64,000 bases of DNA from Chryseobacterium sp. GVT01B (lineage in GTDB: Bacteria; Bacteroidota; Bacteroidia; Flavobacteriales; Weeksellaceae), in NCBI RefSeq assembly GCF_019970045.1, contig NZ_JAHXYI010000009.1, forward strand, positions 116,701 to 180,700, in the 5' to 3' direction. How positions within the stretch are numbered: position 1 is the stretch's first letter; every line of letters starts with the position of its first letter. The notes beneath the pieces are model-generated. The model did no database searches. It was not told the origin of the DNA and saw only the letters and a program-made list of their open reading frames with translations. Below, one piece after another: positions 9,001 to 15,713 of this stretch. The position numbers and the translations under genes were made by a program.

Positions 9001-9393
9001 GAAAGAGGTGGTGTTCTTGGCGCCATGGAAACAATGTACCAGCGTTCAAAAATCCAGGAAGAATCTATGCATTACGAATGGCTAAAACATACAGGTGAAT
9101 ATCCGATCATCGGAGTGAATACTTTCTTAGGAAAAGACGGTTCACCAACTGTTTTACCAGGAGAAGTTATCCGTTCTACAGAAGAGGAAAAACAAGCACA
9201 GATTGAATCTCTGCACAATTTCCAAAAAGCGAATGACAGCAGATCTGAAGAAGCTCTGAAACAACTTCAACATGCAGCTATCAACCAGCAAAACTTATTT
9301 GAAGTGATGATGGATGCAGTGAAATACTGTTCTTTAGGACAAATTACCAATGCTTTATTTGAAGTGGGTGGTAAGTACAGAAGAAACATGTAA
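6046..9393 (+). CDS. icmF: Fused B12-dependent acyl-CoA mutase (isobutyryl-CoA mutase, IcmF type)
   Basis: This 1115-residue protein has three parts in IcmF order. An N-terminal cobalamin-binding domain (residues about 10-140) carries the DxH motif DGHDAA at 22-27, whose His binds cobalt. A G3E GTPase chaperone domain (about 195-410) has the P-loop GTGGAGKS at 203-210, [15 protein letters not shown] and an NKSDKRG guanine motif. The C-terminal part (about 530-1115) is the acyl-CoA mutase TIM barrel with [30 protein letters not shown]-like and [15 protein letters not shown] segments. IcmF rearranges isobutyryl-CoA/butyryl-CoA or isovaleryl-CoA/pivalyl-CoA, and the GTPase loads and repairs the cofactor. 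Length and domain order separate it from methylmalonyl-CoA mutase subunits. Substrate preference cannot be read from sequence alone. It is monocistronic with its own terminator. Confidence 0.93.
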   Translation: [1115 protein letters not shown]

Positions 9394-9425
9394 TCCTTAA
9401 TTGGACCTACATTTTTTTATAAATC

Positions 9426-9456
9426 AAACCTCAAAGGATTTCTTTGAGGTTTTTTT
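9426..9456 (+). terminator. Terminator of icmF-like gene
   Basis: The stem AAACCTCAAAG (9426-9436) pairs with CTTTGAGGTTT (9442-9452) across a 5-nt loop, followed by a T-run. Confidence 0.9.
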
Positions 9457-9484
9457 GTATTTTTAATTTTAAAACTAATTAACA

Positions 9485-10543
9485 ATGAAAAAGATAATCG
9501 TGAAAACTAATTTTGAGAAAATCCTATTCTTAGTCATCATTTGTCTTACTTCTACTTTATGGAGCCAGAAACGTACCGAACCATTTACCATAAGTCTTCC
9601 CACCCATAAGCTGGAGAAAAGCTATTATAAAACGATAAAACTTATTGATAAAAGAGAAGATACCACTTCTTTAGGAATTGTACAGCAGGGAATGCTGAAT
9701 GCCAAGGCTAAGGTAATTCCCACGTCCAGCATATCAAGCCAATTCCAAAATATACTGAACAGCATCAATGGAGATGATACCGAAGAAGGAACAATGGTTC
9801 TGTACCTGAAACAATTATACTTTGCGGAGGTTACTGCCAAACTCAGTGAGCATGGATACTGCTATTTTCAGGGATTTCTATTTTCAAAAAATAATGATGG
9901 GACCTACTCTTTGATAGATCAAACTGATACAGTAATTGATATCAAAGCAACAGATGTTACCACAAAAACGCTAGAAAAAGGAAGTGAAATGCTCGTAGAT
10001 TTCATCAGTAAAAATGCATCTAAAAAGCCTGAAACAAACAATCATTATACGATGGAACAAGTAATGACCTTTGATGATACAGCCAAGCAGTCAATCAGTT
10101 TTTACAATTCACCTCAGCTGAAGGACGGAGTATATAGAAATTACAACGCTTTAAAAAATCAGCAGCCTGACCAAGAAATTACAAATGTCAAATTCTACGG
10201 AAATGCTCACAAAATTGTAAGAATCTATGAAATGGCAGATGGCAAAGAAAAGGAAATCAAAAAAGGCGATATTTATGCTATTGTCTATAAAGGAGAGCCA
10301 TATATCTACCTTTCCATAGAAAACCTTTTTACGAAGGCAATAAAAAGAGATAATGATTACTATTTTATCGGAAAAATAAGGTCAAATCCCAATGCAGGAA
10401 GCATGATGGTAACCGGAGCTGCATTTTTTGGAGCAATTGGTGTTTTAATCATGAGCAATCCGGCCTATCCTTTTGAAATGAAGATTGATTACTTCAATGG
10501 TGGATTTATTCCAATCAAAGAAATTCAAAACAAAAATTATTAA
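9485..10543 (+). CDS. Exported protein of unknown function
   Basis: This 352-residue protein has an N-terminal hydrophobic export signal (about residues 13-27, cleavage likely after LWS-Q). The rest is a soluble mixed alpha/beta region with a hydrophobic glycine-rich stretch near the C-terminus (MMVTGAAFFGAIGVLIM, about 305-322) that could be a membrane hairpin. I recognise no family or catalytic motif. It lies alone between two terminators and begins 91 bp after the mutase gene. Periplasmic or envelope location is inferred from the signal only. Confidence 0.7.
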   Translation: MKKIIVKTNFEKILFLVIICLTSTLWSQKRTEPFTISLPTHKLEKSYYKTIKLIDKREDTTSLGIVQQGMLNAKAKVIPTSSISSQFQNILNSINGDDTEEGTMVLYLKQLYFAEVTAKLSEHGYCYFQGFLFSKNNDGTYSLIDQTDTVIDIKATDVTTKTLEKGSEMLVDFISKNASKKPETNNHYTMEQVMTFDDTAKQSISFYNSPQLKDGVYRNYNALKNQQPDQEITNVKFYGNAHKIVRIYEMADGKEKEIKKGDIYAIVYKGEPYIYLSIENLFTKAIKRDNDYYFIGKIRSNPNAGSMMVTGAAFFGAIGVLIMSNPAYPFEMKIDYFNGGFIPIKEIQNKNY

Positions 10544-10549
10544 GCCATA

Positions 10550-10575
10550 AAATCTCCTTATTTTTGGGAGATTTT
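10550..10575 (+). terminator. Terminator with a promoter element in its loop
   Basis: The stem AAATCTCC (10550-10557) pairs with GGAGATTT (10567-10574), followed by TTATTTT. The 9-nt loop is almost exactly TATTTTTG (10559-10566), a perfect TAnnTTTG -7 element for the next gene, whose ATG is at 10586. Confidence 0.75.
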
Positions 10576-10585
10576 TATTTTCAAA

Positions 10586-11296
10586 ATGAAACCAAAAGCT
10601 TTATTCAACTGGAGCAGCGGAAAGGATTCTGCGCTTGCCCTTTATAAAATACTACAGGAAGATCAATATGAGATTTCTACACTGCTTACAAGTATTAATG
10701 AAGAATTCCAAAGGATTTCCATGCATGGAGTTCATGTTTCTCTGTTGGAAAAACAGGCCGAAAGTCTTGGAATTCCATTGATTAAAATGGAGCTTCCTAA
10801 AGAGCCATCAATGGAAGAGTATCAACAAATCATGAGTACAACAATGACTGGAATTCAAGCTCAGGGTATTACCCATTCTGTTTTCGGTGATATTTTCCTG
10901 GAAGATCTGCGAAAATACAGGGAAGACCAATTAAATGCGATTGGTATGAAAGCCATATTTCCCCTGTGGAAACAAAATACATCCAACCTCATCCATGAAT
11001 TTTTAGATCTTGGTTTTAAAACCATTGTAACCTGTGTGAACGGAACTTATCTTGATAAAAGTTTTGCAGGACGGATTATTGATCAGAAATTTATTGATGA
11101 TCTTCCTGAGAATGTAGATCCATGTGGAGAAAACGGAGAATTTCACACCTTTACTTTTGATGGGCCTATTTTCAAAAATCCGGTTCAATTTGGAATCGGG
11201 GAAACCGTCAAAAAGACGTATCCTAAACCTAAAACAACTCCTGAAGAAGAAGACAGCGAATATGTTTTCTGGTTTTGTGATCTGCTGATAAAATAA
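10586..11296 (+). CDS. Dph6-related ATP pyrophosphatase
   Basis: This 236-residue enzyme belongs to the adenine-nucleotide alpha-hydrolase (PP-loop) superfamily. The PP-loop SSGKDSALALY is at residues 10-20, and the diphthine-ammonia-ligase-like block GDIFLEDLRKYRE plus CGENGEFHTF are both present. In eukaryotes and archaea Dph6 amidates diphthine on EF-2; bacteria lack diphthamide, so the bacterial homologue's amidation or thiolation substrate is unknown. It probably starts from a promoter in the loop of the preceding terminator, giving a leader of only about 15 nt. No partner gene is nearby. Confidence 0.88.
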   Translation: MKPKALFNWSSGKDSALALYKILQEDQYEISTLLTSINEEFQRISMHGVHVSLLEKQAESLGIPLIKMELPKEPSMEEYQQIMSTTMTGIQAQGITHSVFGDIFLEDLRKYREDQLNAIGMKAIFPLWKQNTSNLIHEFLDLGFKTIVTCVNGTYLDKSFAGRIIDQKFIDDLPENVDPCGENGEFHTFTFDGPIFKNPVQFGIGETVKKTYPKPKTTPEEEDSEYVFWFCDLLIK

Positions 11297-11324
11297 GCCT
11301 GTGAATATTAATCCACAGGCTTTT
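11297..11324. terminator. Bidirectional terminator between convergent genes
   Basis: The stem GCCTGTG (11297-11303) pairs with CACAGGC (11314-11320), followed by TTTT. It serves the pyrophosphatase gene and possibly the convergent decarboxylase. Confidence 0.75.
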
Positions 11325-11331
11325 CAATATA

Positions 11332-12741
11332 TTATTTTATTTCAGCAATGATTTCATTCATGAGATCAAATACCTGTCTGATATCTTTTTCACTGGTCAT
11401 CCAGTTTACAAAGGCAGCTCTCATTCCTTTATACTGATTATACAAAGTAGGTGTCATAAAGACTTTTCCAGTATTATTAAGCTTTTCAAGAAATTGTCCT
11501 ACCTCATCCTGTTTTGTATCATCTTTTAATGTAAAGCAGACCGTATTCAATCTTACCGGAGCCAGCAGTTTAAAATCATGACTACTCTCAATCAGCTGAC
11601 CAAACTGTTGTGCCCATGCTATATTATTATCTACAATCTCCTGGTAACCTTTCTTCCCATATGCCATGAGAGAAAACCAAGCCGGAAGAGCCTTTAATCT
11701 CCTTGAGTTTTCAGGAAGGAAATTTAAATAGCTGAAATTTTCCAACGGATCGCCCAGATAAGGAGCATTGGAGTTCTGAAAAGTTTCTACTTGTAAAATT
11801 TTATATTGCTCTTTAATCAAAAACACTGCACTTTCATAAGGAACATTCAGCCATTTGTGGCAATCTACTGTAATACTGTCGGCATATTCCCAGCCCTCCA
11901 CAAGGTGTTGATGCGTTTCCGAACAAGCCGCAAAACCACCGAAAGCGGCATCAATGTGCCACCAGAAATTATATTTTTCTTTTAATCTGCCGATCGCTTT
12001 AAAATCATCAAAATCAACCGTATTTACCGTTCCTCCACTTGAAATCAATATAAATGGCTCACCATTAAGCTTCAGAATATTTTCTTCCAGATCTTTGATA
12101 TGGATTGCTTCACGGTTGCCTTCTTCCGTTTTAATCTTAACAATATTACCACTGCCAAGTCCTAATAGTGACAATGATTTTATAGAAGATGAGTGAGGTG
12201 TAGCCGTAAGTACCTTTACTGTTCCGGAAACGCCTTCTTTCGCAATATCTCTTCCCTGCTCTTTTCCCAGCCATTGACGACCAACGGCCAAACAGGTAAA
12301 ATTAGACATCGTAGCTCCCGATACAAAACCTCCCAGAAAGTTTTCCGGAAGCTGAAGAAGTTTCAGTAAAAGCTGTATGGTTTCCATCTCTATTTTTGCG
12401 GAAGCATCTCCCTGCTCTGTTACAGACTGGGGATTCTGATCATAAACCGTCGTCAGCCAATCCCCAGCTATTGATGCCGGTGTAGCGCCCCCCGTTACAA
12501 ATCCCCAATATCTCGGCCCTCCGGATCCAACCATGATGGGCTCAAATTTTTCATTAAAAATCCTTAAAGTTTCTTCTGTTCCGAATCCTGATTCCGGAAG
12601 CTCCTGCTTTTCTGGTATATTATTATTGATTACTGATGTTGATCTTTCTTCAATAGAGTTCAGGTAATCTGTTCCCTGTTCTTTGATGATATTCAGCAGA
12701 TTTCTGATGTTTGCTGAATCATTTTTCAAGTGTTCATTCAT
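11332..12741 (-). CDS. Group II pyridoxal-phosphate-dependent decarboxylase family protein
   Basis: This 469-residue enzyme is of the aromatic-L-amino-acid/tyrosine/glutamate decarboxylase fold. The PLP-ring Asp is in HIDAAFGG (D264), and the Schiff-base lysine is in DCHKWLNVPY (K296). The GGFVSGATMSNFTCLAVGR phosphate-binding region and a GGTVNTVDFDD motif are also present. The family decarboxylates aromatic or acidic L-amino acids in the cytosol, and some members act as aldehyde synthases or aminotransferase-like enzymes, so the substrate is open. A TACATTTG element (12772-12765, minus strand) lies about 24 nt before the start. It is a single-gene unit. Confidence 0.9.
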   Translation of the reverse strand: MNEHLKNDSANIRNLLNIIKEQGTDYLNSIEERSTSVINNNIPEKQELPESGFGTEETLRIFNEKFEPIMVGSGGPRYWGFVTGGATPASIAGDWLTTVYDQNPQSVTEQGDASAKIEMETIQLLLKLLQLPENFLGGFVSGATMSNFTCLAVGRQWLGKEQGRDIAKEGVSGTVKVLTATPHSSSIKSLSLLGLGSGNIVKIKTEEGNREAIHIKDLEENILKLNGEPFILISSGGTVNTVDFDDFKAIGRLKEKYNFWWHIDAAFGGFAACSETHQHLVEGWEYADSITVDCHKWLNVPYESAVFLIKEQYKILQVETFQNSNAPYLGDPLENFSYLNFLPENSRRLKALPAWFSLMAYGKKGYQEIVDNNIAWAQQFGQLIESSHDFKLLAPVRLNTVCFTLKDDTKQDEVGQFLEKLNNTGKVFMTPTLYNQYKGMRAAFVNWMTSEKDIRQVFDLMNEIIAEIK

Positions 12742-12764
12742 ACTTTGTAATACATTTTCTATAT

Positions 12765-12772
12765 CAAATGTA
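12765..12772 (-). promoter_or_regulatory. -7 element TACATTTG of the PLP decarboxylase gene
   Basis: CAAATGTA on the plus strand reads TACATTTG on the minus strand, an exact TAnnTTTG match 23 nt from the ATG at 12741. Confidence 0.55.
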
Positions 12773-12913
12773 TTAAATGTGTACTAAAGAATCCATTAAA
12801 TCCAGATAAAATTGATTCAAAACCCTTCCTAGCACGTAATTTGCATCCCTTAATGCTCTTGGATATTTTAGTATCTTTAAGAGTAACAACCATCATTTAA
12901 AAATACAACACCT

Positions 12914-14026
12914 GTGATCAAAAATTTAGTATTCCTGGCCCTATTCTGCTTTTTATTTTCCTGTACAACTACTGAAGCTCCAAAAGCCTCTCCCGTTGAT
13001 AAAAAAGCAATTGTTGATTCTACTATTGCAGCTTTTCAGAAAACAATTTTAGAACAACAGATTGATTCTACTTTTAAAAAGTACCATTTCAATGGAAGCA
13101 TTGCCGTTTTTAAGGACACCATTCCTCTTTACAGAAGAGAAAACGGATATTCTGATTTTAAAAAGAAAACTAAAATTGACAGCAATACTATTTTCGCCAT
13201 AGGTTCGGTAAGCAAGCAGTTTACAGCTGTTTTGGTTTTACTCCAAATGGAACAGGGAAAACTGAATGTGACAGATAAAGTTTCAAAATACCTGAAGGAA
13301 TTCCAGGGTAAAGAATATGAAAACATTACGATTCATCAGTTATTAAATCATACTTCAGGATTGAATATGGTGGGAGGAAAGCTGATGTTCAAGAGCGGTT
13401 CCGACTTCTTCTACTCCAATGATGGATTCAATACTCTTGGAAAGATTGTGGAAAAAGTTTCCGGAAAGTCCTATGCTGAAAATGTTCAGGAACTCTTTAA
13501 AAAAGCAGGAATGCTACATTCTTCAACGGGAGAAACTTTTAAAGGAAATAATTTTGCCAGTGCTTATTTGGGTACTCCTGCTAAATTTCAGGAAGTTCCC
13601 AACATGCCGAAAAGATTAGGCGGTGGAGAAATAGGAACTCCGGCTGGCGGAATATTATCTACCATTCAGGACCTTCACTCGTGGAACAACACTTTGTATG
13701 GCGGAAAAATTTTAAAGCTGGAAACCCTGAAGCTATTCATGGCAAAAAGTGCAGAAAGACGTCATGCAATCTTTGGAAAAATGGGCTACGCTTATGGTAT
13801 CATGCTTAATATCGGGAAACCCAACTCTTATTTCCACAGCGGTTACATAAAAGGCTCTCCTTCACTAAACATCTATTATCCGGACACGAAAACATCCGTG
13901 ATTATCCTGTCTAATATTGCCGATGAAGAAAAAGGGAAAGGAGTAATCTTCAGACCTCATATTGAAGTAAAAAAGATCACCGATCATCTGGAGAATACTC
14001 TTATACAGCTTAGATCACAACACTAG
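12914..14026 (+). CDS. Serine hydrolase of the beta-lactamase class C / penicillin-binding family, lipoprotein
   Basis: The frame starts with GTG at 12914. This start is preferred because it yields a compact lipoprotein signal (MIKNLVFLALFCFLFSC, lipid-modified C17) and no ATG fits. The 370-residue protein has the family motifs: SVSK (S98 nucleophile, K101), a Tyr-containing YSN in FFYSNDGFN, and HSG in FHSGYIKGSPS near the C-terminus. Members include class C beta-lactamases, D-aminopeptidases and esterases; which activity applies here cannot be told. It is probably anchored facing the periplasm or surface. It is convergent with the 14043 gene with no clear terminator between. Confidence 0.88.
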   Translation: MIKNLVFLALFCFLFSCTTTEAPKASPVDKKAIVDSTIAAFQKTILEQQIDSTFKKYHFNGSIAVFKDTIPLYRRENGYSDFKKKTKIDSNTIFAIGSVSKQFTAVLVLLQMEQGKLNVTDKVSKYLKEFQGKEYENITIHQLLNHTSGLNMVGGKLMFKSGSDFFYSNDGFNTLGKIVEKVSGKSYAENVQELFKKAGMLHSSTGETFKGNNFASAYLGTPAKFQEVPNMPKRLGGGEIGTPAGGILSTIQDLHSWNNTLYGGKILKLETLKLFMAKSAERRHAIFGKMGYAYGIMLNIGKPNSYFHSGYIKGSPSLNIYYPDTKTSVIILSNIADEEKGKGVIFRPHIEVKKITDHLENTLIQLRSQH

Positions 14027-14042
14027 TTGAATGGTGTATTAT

Positions 14043-14762
14043 TTATGCGGGTTTAAGGAATTCCTGCATTTTCAGCAAATTCTTTTTGTGTTCCATAAAA
14101 TTGAATACAGCAAAAACAAGTGCCGTCTGCAATATAAACGGAAAAATCACGGTCACTAAAGTCGAAAAAATTTCAGTATGATTATTTTCTCTTAAAAACT
14201 GATAAGCATAATTCCCGTTTTTCATAACAACCTGGGCCATTGAAAAAGTACAAACTATCATCAATCCGATATTCTGCTGATACATTGTATAAAGGCTTTT
14301 CCCTTTATATTTAAAATCCGCTTTCAGGTATTTCCAGATCTTATAATTAAAAGCTAATATCAATATTGAGCCCAATAAAAAAGATCCGTTAAGCAGTTTG
14401 AAAAACAGATTATAATCGTCTTGATTTCTTGCGACAAATATCAACAATAAGTTAATACCAAAAGCCAGCATTCCTATCATTAAAGATTTTCTGAAAAGTC
14501 CGGCATATTTTTCCTGTATAATTCTTTTAGCAATCAAAGGGATTGCTGTTGGATAAAACAGCAGATAATTAACTAACTTAAATTCTCCCTTCCAGGATTC
14601 TTTTGTCTTTAAAAAAGCATCCTCGAAACTTATATTCTCCTTATTCTGAAGATCTGAAATCTGACTGATCATATGATCCCTGATTTCTACCAGAATATCC
14701 AATGAAATCTGCTGAGCGATCAGATAATCTGTAATTTTATTTTCCTGTTCTCCGGTTATCAT
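14043..14762 (-). CDS. Multi-pass membrane protein co-expressed with PadR regulator
   Basis: This 239-residue protein has a soluble helical N-terminus (about 1-65, with an LDILVEIRDHMISQI segment like the short helical region seen before permeases paired with PadR regulators). About four to five membrane helices follow (roughly 93-110, 126-142, 165-183, 208-228). Its ATG overlaps the PadR stop as ATGA (14762-14759), so translation is probably coupled. PadR genes are often followed by a membrane protein or permease whose level they control, which is the only hint of role. I do not recognise a transport motif. Confidence 0.72.
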   Translation of the reverse strand: MITGEQENKITDYLIAQQISLDILVEIRDHMISQISDLQNKENISFEDAFLKTKESWKGEFKLVNYLLFYPTAIPLIAKRIIQEKYAGLFRKSLMIGMLAFGINLLLIFVARNQDDYNLFFKLLNGSFLLGSILILAFNYKIWKYLKADFKYKGKSLYTMYQQNIGLMIVCTFSMAQVVMKNGNYAYQFLRENNHTEIFSTLVTVIFPFILQTALVFAVFNFMEHKKNLLKMQEFLKPA

Positions 14763-15082
14763 AAATTGAATATGGTTTGTAGGTTTAATAAGTAACTTTT
14801 CATCTCAGTTTCTTTTTCTGCCTGTTGTGTTTTTCCTTTTTCAGTCAGCAGATAATACTTACGGTCTCTTCCATTGATCTTCTGAATTTCAGAAATAATC
14901 ATTCCGTCACTCTCCAGTTTGTGCAGCAATGGATAGAGTGCTCCTTCCGTCATTTCAAGCTCACCTTCCGTAAGCTCTTTCGCCCTTTGGGTAATCTGAT
15001 ATCCATACATTTTAACTTCTTTGGAAAGAAGCTTCAAAATAATATTCTGCAGGGTACCTTTATAAAGACTATTCTTTTTCAT
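14759..15082 (-). CDS. PadR family transcriptional regulator
   Basis: Starting at the ATG at 15082 the product is 107 residues (MKKNSLYKGTLQNIILKLLS...), the usual PadR length. The frame is open to 15181, but the extra 33 residues are hydrophobic and low-complexity and would cover the promoter. It contains the PadR winged helix: KGTLQNIILKLLSKEVKMYGYQI, EGALYPLLHKLESDGMI, and the wing NGRDRKYYLLTEKGK. PadR proteins are dimeric, usually repressors that respond to small molecules. An inverted repeat upstream (15106-15130) is a candidate operator that would also cover the divergent 2H phosphoesterase promoter. Confidence 0.9.
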   Translation of the reverse strand: MKKNSLYKGTLQNIILKLLSKEVKMYGYQITQRAKELTEGELEMTEGALYPLLHKLESDGMIISEIQKINGRDRKYYLLTEKGKTQQAEKETEMKSYLLNLQTIFNL

Positions 15083-15100
15083 AGAATGATTTATACCTTG

Positions 15101-15108
15101 CAAACATA
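15101..15108 (-). promoter_or_regulatory. -7 element TATGTTTG of padR operon
   Basis: CAAACATA on the plus strand gives TATGTTTG on the minus strand, 19 nt before the padR ATG at 15082, and it abuts the candidate operator. Confidence 0.55.
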
Positions 15109-15130
15109 TGCATAATTTTCTTATGTATAT
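15106..15130. promoter_or_regulatory. Candidate PadR operator (10-bp inverted repeat)
   Basis: ATATGCATAA (15106-15115) and TTATGTATAT (15121-15130) form an inverted repeat with one mismatch across a 5-nt spacer. It lies in the 79-bp divergent spacer and overlaps the padR -7 element. Autoregulation is inferred from family behaviour. Confidence 0.5.
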
Positions 15131-15161
15131 AAATTTAATATAAAAAATTTTAATTTGCTTT

Positions 15162-15686
15162 ATGAAAAAAATGTACTTCATAGCGATTTATCCTTCTCAG
15201 GAGATTATTGAAGAAATAAAAATATTTAAAGAAGACCTGGCAACGAATTATGCCAATTCAAAAGCTCTGAAAAATGAAGCCCATATTACATTATTTCCTC
15301 CCTTTTCCAGAGAAATTGAACTGGAGAATGATATTCATGTTGCTTTTCAGAAGATCAATACGGAAATCATGCCTTTTGAAGTAGAACTGGATGGTTTTGG
15401 AAGCTTTGCTAATCCTAAAAATCCTGTACTCTATATCCATCCAAAAGAAAATATTCATTTAACTGAGCTCTATCATAGGGTAAAAGAGTACTTTAATTTT
15501 GTCCCGTATTCTTTTAGTCCTCATGTGACTGTAGGATTCAGAGATCTGAGTTGGGAAAATTATCTTAAAGCCTGGGAAAAATATGAAACAAAGGAATACA
15601 AAACTAAATTCTTAGTTGATAAAATAATCCTTCTCCGTCACGATGGACAATGGGTACCTATAGCAGAGAGAAAACTGGAAAAATAA
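15162..15686 (+). CDS. 2'-5' RNA ligase family (2H phosphoesterase) protein
   Basis: This 174-residue protein has the two HxTx motifs that define the 2H phosphoesterase superfamily: HITL at residues 41-44 and HVTV at 121-124, about 80 residues apart as expected. Members open or form 2'-5' or cyclic phosphodiester bonds in RNA or nucleotides; the bacterial ligase-like members have poorly defined substrates. The N-terminus (MKKMYFIAIYPS) matches the first beta strand of the fold. It diverges from padR with a shared upstream region and ends in a strong terminator. Confidence 0.88.
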   Translation: MKKMYFIAIYPSQEIIEEIKIFKEDLATNYANSKALKNEAHITLFPPFSREIELENDIHVAFQKINTEIMPFEVELDGFGSFANPKNPVLYIHPKENIHLTELYHRVKEYFNFVPYSFSPHVTVGFRDLSWENYLKAWEKYETKEYKTKFLVDKIILLRHDGQWVPIAERKLEK

Positions 15687-15709
15687 AACCGGCTGCTGGA
15701 GCCGGTTTT
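15685..15709. terminator. Bidirectional terminator between convergent genes
   Basis: AAAACCGGC (15685-15693) pairs with GCCGGTTTT (15701-15709) across a 7-nt loop, with A- and T-rich flanks. Confidence 0.9.
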
Positions 15710-15713
15710 CAAT

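Noticed and set aside
11332..12741. Aspartate aminotransferase
   Set aside because: The fold is shared, but the HIDAAFGG and DCHKWLNVPY motifs are those of group II decarboxylases.
15083..15181. Upstream extension of the PadR frame by 33 residues
   Set aside because: The extension covers the promoter and operator and encodes Ile/Phe/Lys-rich low-complexity sequence; the conserved domain starts at the ATG at 15082.
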